From the NCBI GenBank assembly GCA_030043335.1, contig JASHXX010000055.1:1-8799 (forward strand): DNA of 8,799 nt, written 5' to 3'. A program made the translations under genes and the position numbers. The DNA is from Xanthobacteraceae bacterium. Its GTDB lineage: Bacteria; Pseudomonadota; Alphaproteobacteria; Rhizobiales; Xanthobacteraceae. The notes below the pieces were generated by a model. That model was not told where the DNA came from, made no database searches, and saw nothing but the letters and a program-made list of their open reading frames with translations. Shown here in pieces: positions 5,111 through 8,799 of this stretch. How positions within the stretch are numbered: position 1 is the first letter of the stretch; each line of letters starts with the position of its first letter.

Positions 5111-5138
5111 GAACCCCGGGTCGATTGGCTCGGGGTTC
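5111..5138 (-). terminator. hairpin, possible terminator for the 5146-5374 frame
   Basis: GAACCCCG (5111-5118) pairs perfectly with CGGGGTTC (5131-5138) around a 12-base loop, starting 7 bases after the TAA of the minus-strand membrane-protein remnant. No T run follows on either strand, so as an intrinsic terminator it is incomplete; it may instead be an mRNA 3'-end stabiliser. Confidence 0.35.
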
Positions 5139-5145
5139 TCAACAT

Positions 5146-5374
5146 TTATGGCTTATGGTGCCTGCCTAAAAGATAGCGGGCGGCGACGCCAAAGCTCCAA
5201 ATCACAACCGCGCCTACGATCGCAATTGGTGTCGATAAAGACCAATCTGGATGAGGCAGCTTGGCGGCCGTCATAAGAAGAAATACCGCCCACAGCAGTG
5301 CGGCTACGCACTACCCCATAGATCAAATTTCCAATGCGAGCGCCTGTGCTCGTGACTTGCTTGCGCTGCTCCAT
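5146..5374 (-). pseudogene. two-helix small membrane protein split by a frame change
   Basis: Frame A from ATG 5374 gives MEQRKQVTSTGARIGNLIYG. Frame B, from about 5310 to TAA 5146, gives CVAALLWAVFLLMTAA, then KLPHPDWSLSTP, then IAIVGAVVIWSFGVAARYLL and GRHHKP. Joined near 5310-5316 they make one sensible protein of about 76 residues: 'RIGNLIYGV' leading into a first membrane helix, a short loop, a second helix and a basic end. Short rhizobial membrane proteins often begin 'RIGNLIY-G' directly before a helix, which supports the join. Left alone, frame A loses all hydrophobicity, and frame B has no start before ATG 5274 (42 residues, second helix only). The cause could be mutation or a sequencing error. 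No ribosome site is clear before 5374. Confidence 0.5.
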
Positions 5375-5376
5375 CG

Positions 5377-5550
5377 ATGGAATTTGCGCCGGTCCCGGCA
5401 AAAACGGCCGTCAAAATGCGATCTTGGTCAAATGCAGGGGAAATGAAATATGGCGTGAATTCTCTCATTTTGCGCCCCAGTATTTCCAAAGCTGAGCCTT
5501 TTTCATGCCCCATTCAGGCATCTACAATCCGTGAGGGGTCGGGCAATTAA
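5377..5550 (+). CDS. doubtful 57-residue ORF ahead of an intrinsic terminator
   Basis: The plus frame ATG 5377 to TAA 5550 encodes MEFAPVPAKTAVKMRSWSNA, then GEMKYGVNSLILRPSISKAE and a short tail ending REGSGN. No domain, signal or membrane segment is seen, and there is no ribosome site at 5377; an internal ATG at 5443 has AGGGGA just before it. Its only support is position: the strong plus-strand terminator begins about 30 bases after its stop. Its ATG is two bases from the ATG of the opposite-strand membrane-protein frame, so both cannot have proper leaders. It may simply be a chance frame within a non-coding transcript. Confidence 0.2.
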   Translation: MEFAPVPAKTAVKMRSWSNAGEMKYGVNSLILRPSISKAEPFSCPIQASTIREGSGN

Positions 5551-5580
5551 AACAATTTGATAGTTGGATACCTCCCGGAA

Positions 5581-5620
5581 GCGGGCCTCGAAATTGTCGC
5601 GACATCGGGGCTCGCTTTTT
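5581..5620 (+). terminator. intrinsic terminator on the plus strand
   Basis: GCGGGCCTCGA (5581-5591) pairs with TCGGGGCTCGC (5605-5615) over 11 positions, with two G-U wobbles. The inner TGTCGCGACA (5595-5604) forms its own tip, and TTTTT (5616-5620) follows directly. The T run exists only on the plus strand, so it stops transcription coming from the left. No well-supported plus-strand gene lies before it. Confidence 0.7.
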
Positions 5621-5729
5621 CGTGCAAAGTGATTGCGCGCAGTGCTAAGCGGCGACATTGGGGTTTGAAGCGTTTAAGTTGCTGCTGGAACCGCATTTCA
5701 TTTGGATTATGCGCAACCCGTGTAGTCCT

Positions 5730-7184
5730 CTAAGCTTGAAACCTTACGCCGGCGCTCAGCGCCTGGTCGCGCAGTGCGTTGCGATCCACCTTTCCGGTGC
5801 GGCCGATCGGCAGCTGATGGCCGATATGATAGACGTCAGGCCACTTGAATTTTTCGATGCGGGCGGCGACCCATTCGCGTAACTCTTTTTCGTCGACGCC
5901 GGCGTTCGCGCGCGGCACCACCAGCGCGTGGATGCGTTCGCCCACGATCGGATCGGGCACGCCGGCGGTGAGCGCCGCGGCGACCGCAGGATGTTGAGCG
6001 AGCAGATGATCGAGCTCGAGCGGCGAGACCTTGGCGCCGCCGCGGTTGATCTGATCCTTGATGCGCCCGGCGAGTTCGACGCAGCCATCTGCGCGCGCGC
6101 GGGCGAGGTCGCCGGTTCGGAAGTAACCGTCGGCAAAGGCCCCACGTGTCAGCTCCGGGTCGTCGAGGTAGCCGTTCATGACGAAAGGCGTACGAATATG
6201 AAGCTCACCGGCGGTACCGGCCGGCAATTCGCGGCCCTGATCGTCGGCGATGCGGAATTGCACGCCCAGGCCGGGCCGGCCGATTGTCCCCGCGAATGCC
6301 TCGCGCTCGTCCGCCGTGACGAAAAAGTCCGAACTGCACGTCTCGGTCAAGCCGTAAATGTCGACGACGCCTACATCAGGCATGAAATCTCTGAGCCGCG
6401 CGCTGAGCGCGCGGTCGAACGGTTCGCCGCCGGTCAGGATGCGCTCAAGCGCCGCGGAGGCGATCAACGGCGCGGACAGCTTTTCGTCGAGCGCCAGGAA
6501 TTTGCGCAACATGGTCGGCACTACCGCCACGTCGGAGACGCGCTGATCCTTGAGCGCGGCGAGCGCGCCAAGCGGTTCGAAGCCCGCACGCATCCATGCC
6601 GTTCCGCCTTTGAGCAAGGTCAGCAGCAGCACCCACATGCCGAACACAAAGGTGATTTGCAGCACCAGCAGCGTCCGCGTGCGCGACGTGAAGCCGAGCA
6701 CTCTGTCGATGGCTTCGAGCTTGCCAATAAAGGCGCGGTGGCTGAGGACCACGCCCTTCGGCCGTCCGGTGGAACCCGAGGTGAAAACCACGAGGGCCGC
6801 ACCGCCGAGCAGCGGGCGATACGGCGGCGCCTTATCGGCGATCTTGCCGACCAGCTCGTCGGCGGCGTTGGTGACGCAAAGCCTTGCCCCGGTTGCGACG
6901 CGCACGCCATCGATCGCGCTCGCCGGCGCATGGCGCGCGACCGGCACGGCGACGCCGCCGGCAAGCCACACTCCGATCAGCGCCGCCGCGTCGCGCGCCT
7001 CGTTGGCGACCGGCAGCAGCACCGGCTCGTCCTGATTGAGGCCGGCCTGGCGCAGCGCTCGTTCAACCGCGGCCGCCATGTCGGCGAGCCCGCGGTAAGT
7101 CACCGTCCCGTTCGAATCGTTGAGCGCGGCGCGGTCGGCTGATCGTGTGAATCCCTGCAGCAAAAGCCGGCCGAGGTTAGCCAT
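5730..7184 (-). CDS. AMP-dependent acyl-CoA synthetase/ligase (ANL family)
   Basis: A 484-residue cytoplasmic enzyme that should activate a carboxylic acid with ATP to an acyl-adenylate, then to the CoA thioester. The family motifs are all present: the phosphate loop TSGSTGRPKG (135-144), YGLTET (277-282), GYFRTGDL (353-360), the hinge region GRIKDQINRGGAKVSPLELD (373-392), and GRTGKVDR with catalytic K465. It is slightly short for the family (commonly 500-560) because the N-terminal domain is compact; nothing essential is missing. ATG 7184 is chosen because it overlaps the hydratase stop by 8 bases; the open frame upstream to 7298 lies inside the hydratase gene. It is the last gene of the operon. 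The substrate pocket does not let me separate aromatic, alicyclic or fatty acids. Confidence 0.93.
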   Translation of the reverse strand: MANLGRLLLQGFTRSADRAALNDSNGTVTYRGLADMAAAVERALRQAGLNQDEPVLLPVANEARDAAALIGVWLAGGVAVPVARHAPASAIDGVRVATGARLCVTNAADELVGKIADKAPPYRPLLGGAALVVFTSGSTGRPKGVVLSHRAFIGKLEAIDRVLGFTSRTRTLLVLQITFVFGMWVLLLTLLKGGTAWMRAGFEPLGALAALKDQRVSDVAVVPTMLRKFLALDEKLSAPLIASAALERILTGGEPFDRALSARLRDFMPDVGVVDIYGLTETCSSDFFVTADEREAFAGTIGRPGLGVQFRIADDQGRELPAGTAGELHIRTPFVMNGYLDDPELTRGAFADGYFRTGDLARARADGCVELAGRIKDQINRGGAKVSPLELDHLLAQHPAVAAALTAGVPDPIVGERIHALVVPRANAGVDEKELREWVAARIEKFKWPDVYHIGHQLPIGRTGKVDRNALRDQALSAGVRFQA

Positions 7185-8007
7185 CGGCGCTGCCGCCGAA
7201 ACGGGCGTCGCGCCAGGCGATGGCTCGGCGCAGCCCTTCCTTGCGCGCGATCTCCATGAAGGCGCGCTTGTCGTCGCTGCCGTTGCCTTCGATCGCAAGA
7301 TCGATGTCGAGCGCGGCGTCGAGCGCCTCGATGAGGCCCATCACCTCGAAGCTGTGGTTGATCGCGCGCTTGGTCGCCTGCACCAGCGCCGGATCGATCA
7401 CCGCGATGTGCCGGGCAAGCGCGAGCGCCGCGGTCTCGACCTCATCGGACGGCACCACGCGGTTGACAATCCCGATCCGCGCCGCCTCCGGCGCGGTGAT
7501 GCGGTCGGCGCCGGTGAGAATGATCTCCTTGGCGCGTTTGGGTCCGACCAGCCAGGGCAGGATCATGACCACGATGCCGGCGCCAAATTTCAGCTCCGGC
7601 TCGCCGAAGATCGCGTCCTCGGCGGCGATGGTGATGTCGCAGCAGAGTGCGAGCTCGCAGCCGCCGGCGAGGCAATAGCCCTGCACTGCAGCGATGGTCG
7701 GCTTTTTCAGGTGCCAGAACCGCGTAACCGCTGAGAAATCGCGGTCGAGGATCTGCTGCCAGGTGTCGAATCCGCTCGGCCGGGTCTCCATCTGCTCCTT
7801 GAGATCGAAGCCGGAGGAGAAGTTGCCGCCGGCGCCCTTGACTACCAGCGCGCGGATTTCCTGGTCGCGCTCGACCGCATCGAGCGCGTGCTGCAGCTCG
7901 TCCAGCATTTGCCTATCGATGGCATTTGCTCGCTCCGGCCGCGCCAAAGTCAGGAGCGCAACCGCTCCGGAATTCTCCAGACGAATGGTTTGATAAGGCT
8001 CGCTCAT
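7177..8007 (-). CDS. enoyl-CoA hydratase/isomerase (crotonase family)
   Basis: A 276-residue crotonase-fold enzyme, expected to add water across a 2-enoyl-CoA double bond. The first oxyanion-hole segment is GGNFSSGFDLK (60-70). The second is QGYCLAGGCELALCCD (109-124). E118 (in GGCELA) and E138 (in FGEPEL) match the two catalytic glutamates of rat mitochondrial enoyl-CoA hydratase (E144, E164), so true hydratase chemistry is plausible. Instead of the usual 'GxxPGxGGTQRL' the protein has KFGAGIVVMILPWLVG, a variant seen in a subgroup of bacterial crotonases. ATG 8007 is chosen because the N-terminal MSEPYQTIRLE fits the fold; the frame open to 8154 overlaps the previous gene. It starts 20 bases after the hotdog gene and overlaps the ligase start by 8 bases, an operon. 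Confidence 0.93.
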   Translation of the reverse strand: MSEPYQTIRLENSGAVALLTLARPERANAIDRQMLDELQHALDAVERDQEIRALVVKGAGGNFSSGFDLKEQMETRPSGFDTWQQILDRDFSAVTRFWHLKKPTIAAVQGYCLAGGCELALCCDITIAAEDAIFGEPELKFGAGIVVMILPWLVGPKRAKEIILTGADRITAPEAARIGIVNRVVPSDEVETAALALARHIAVIDPALVQATKRAINHSFEVMGLIEALDAALDIDLAIEGNGSDDKRAFMEIARKEGLRRAIAWRDARFGGSADG

Positions 8008-8027
8008 GCCTGCACGCCGAACGAAGA

Positions 8028-8799
8028 TCACCCGTAGAGCCGCGCGTGCTCGCGCGCATAGCCAGCAAAGGATTCCTTCATCGTCGCCAGATTGAGCAGC
8101 ATCGTCGCCACCAAGCGGTCGGTTTGCGCCACAAAAACGCTGGTGCGCGCCCACAGGCTCTCGGTCCTGCGGCTGCCGCTGAGCGCGACCACCTCGCGTT
8201 CGAGCTCATAGCTCTCGCCGACGAACAGCGGCCCATCGAGCAGCCTGATCTCCTGGTCGGCGAACAATCCGACCGCCGGCCCTCTGCTCGGGAAGCCGTC
8301 GTCCTTGGAGCGATACTGAAAGAGGACGCTCAGCATCTCGAATGGAATGATGGCGCGCCGCCATTTGCTTGTGGCCGCGCGCTCCGGCTCGTAGAGCCAG
8401 GAGGGCTCGGTGATGACTTTGAGCTTCTCGCGCAGCGAGAACGGATAGAGCTCGCCCATGTTCTGATCGAAATCCATGCGCACAGTCTGCCGTTTCGTCT
8501 TCATACCGACCTTGACGTCGCGCAGGATCACCGGATCGGTCAAGGGCTTGAGCTCCTCGCGCAGGCGTTTCTCGAGTGCGGTTGGCGGCGTCTCGCGCCC
8601 GACCGATGCGGTGCCGCGCAGCACCTCGGTGCCATCGCGCTTGACCATGCGGACATCGGTATAGTTCTGCCCTGCTGTCGGCATAGCGACGATCGCCTGG
8701 ACCTCTTCGCTGGCAAAGACGGCGTTGCGGTAATGCGCCGACAGGCAGCCGGTCTCGAACCAGCCGTCGCCCCACAACTGCTCGCACAGCGGCACCAAC
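8028..8799 (-). CDS. hotdog-fold (MaoC/FAS1-dehydratase-like) protein, N-terminus outside window
   Basis: The visible 256 C-terminal residues show two hotdog-like halves. The first ends SAHYRNAVFASEEVQAIVAM ... DVRMVKRDGTEVLRGTASVG (to about residue 67). The second is ADQEIRLLDGPLFVGESYEL ... REVVALSGSRRTESLWARTS ... LVATMLLNLATMKESFAGYA (about 180-250). The 'hydrophobic-x-DG-x-x-V-x-x-GTASV' ending is characteristic of MaoC/FAS1-like dehydratase domains. The classic hydratase-2 'D-x(4)-H' motif is not in the visible part, so catalysis is uncertain and it may act as a hydratase, thioesterase or binding partner. The frame is open at the right edge; the apparent TTG at 8798 is almost certainly internal. 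It sits 20 bases before the hydratase gene, so it likely serves the same acyl-CoA pathway. The family assignment is moderately sure. Confidence 0.75.
   Translation of the reverse strand, partial: LVPLCEQLWGDGWFETGCLSAHYRNAVFASEEVQAIVAMPTAGQNYTDVRMVKRDGTEVLRGTASVGRETPPTALEKRLREELKPLTDPVILRDVKVGMKTKRQTVRMDFDQNMGELYPFSLREKLKVITEPSWLYEPERAATSKWRRAIIPFEMLSVLFQYRSKDDGFPSRGPAVGLFADQEIRLLDGPLFVGESYELEREVVALSGSRRTESLWARTSVFVAQTDRLVATMLLNLATMKESFAGYAREHARLYG

Larger units (their letters stand above)
4694..5145. other. gene-free stretch rich in inverted repeats
   Basis: I find no convincing gene in about 450 bases. It contains TGCTAATCT twice (about 4773 and 4811), an 8-bp hairpin (4829-4853), TGGGCG/CGCCCA arms near 4865-4885, an 11-bp inverted repeat (4980-5090) and a terminator-like hairpin (5111-5138). 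A 43-codon plus frame from ATG 4790 (MAAELNFANLGALL..., GGAG two bases upstream) is possible but weak. A non-coding RNA or a decayed region are both open. Confidence 0.4.

Noticed and set aside
4923..5276. A 117-codon plus-strand open frame
   Set aside because: It runs through the 11-bp repeat, the GC hairpin and the antisense of two membrane helices; the translation has no domain-like pattern.
5304..5513. A 69-codon minus-strand frame (MGHEKGSALE...)
   Set aside because: No ribosome site or family resemblance, and it conflicts with the better RIGNLIY frame over its 3' half.
5928..7142. A 404-codon plus-strand open frame opposite the acyl-CoA ligase
   Set aside because: It is the antisense of a gene with every ANL motif; its own translation is Arg/His/Glu-rich without family features, as expected for antisense of GC-rich codons.
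8008..8154. Longer start for the enoyl-CoA hydratase at 8154
   Set aside because: The extra 49 residues overlap the hotdog gene and do not belong to the crotonase fold.

Overview
The window reads as GC-rich alphaproteobacterial chromosome, most likely Bradyrhizobium, Rhodopseudomonas or a close relative. I infer this from the protein families and the style of the small genes (short zinc-ribbon proteins, a four-cysteine secreted protein, a DUF4239 membrane protein), not from a marker gene. I see no tRNA, rRNA, CRISPR array, insertion sequence, phage gene or origin. Nearly all believable genes lie on the minus strand.

Positions 1-2560: a minus-strand run of conserved genes. In transcription order (right to left) these are a secreted four-cysteine protein, a stand-alone response-regulator receiver, a GNAT acetyltransferase, a four-helix DUF4239 membrane protein, and the 3' remnant of another gene at the window edge. 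Upstream of the secreted-protein gene is a perfect TTGA-N6-TCAA site (FixK/FNR type), overlapped by an imperfect EcfG-like promoter match on the other strand.

Positions 2560-5730: gene-poor and decayed. It holds two small zinc-ribbon genes, one coupled by a GTGA overlap to an unknown 71-residue protein. It also holds two short convergent candidate genes, a DUF2252 gene broken by at least three frame changes and cut off, and a two-helix membrane protein that needs one frame change to read. Between them are inverted repeats, hairpins and a clear intrinsic terminator on the plus strand with no convincing gene in front of it. This looks like a site of gene loss that keeps some small genes and perhaps an unannotated RNA.

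Positions 5730-8799: a tight minus-strand operon: a hotdog-fold protein (N-terminus outside the window), then an enoyl-CoA hydratase 20 bases on, then an acyl-CoA ligase whose start overlaps the hydratase stop by 8 bases. Together they suggest CoA activation and hydration of a carboxylic acid; the substrate cannot be read from the sequence.

I did not find a convincing new multi-gene system. The best leads are the regulatory site near 2640, the palindrome/promoter/hairpin arrangement before the first zinc-ribbon gene, the hairpin-rich stretch 4770-5140, and the orphan terminator at 5581-5620.
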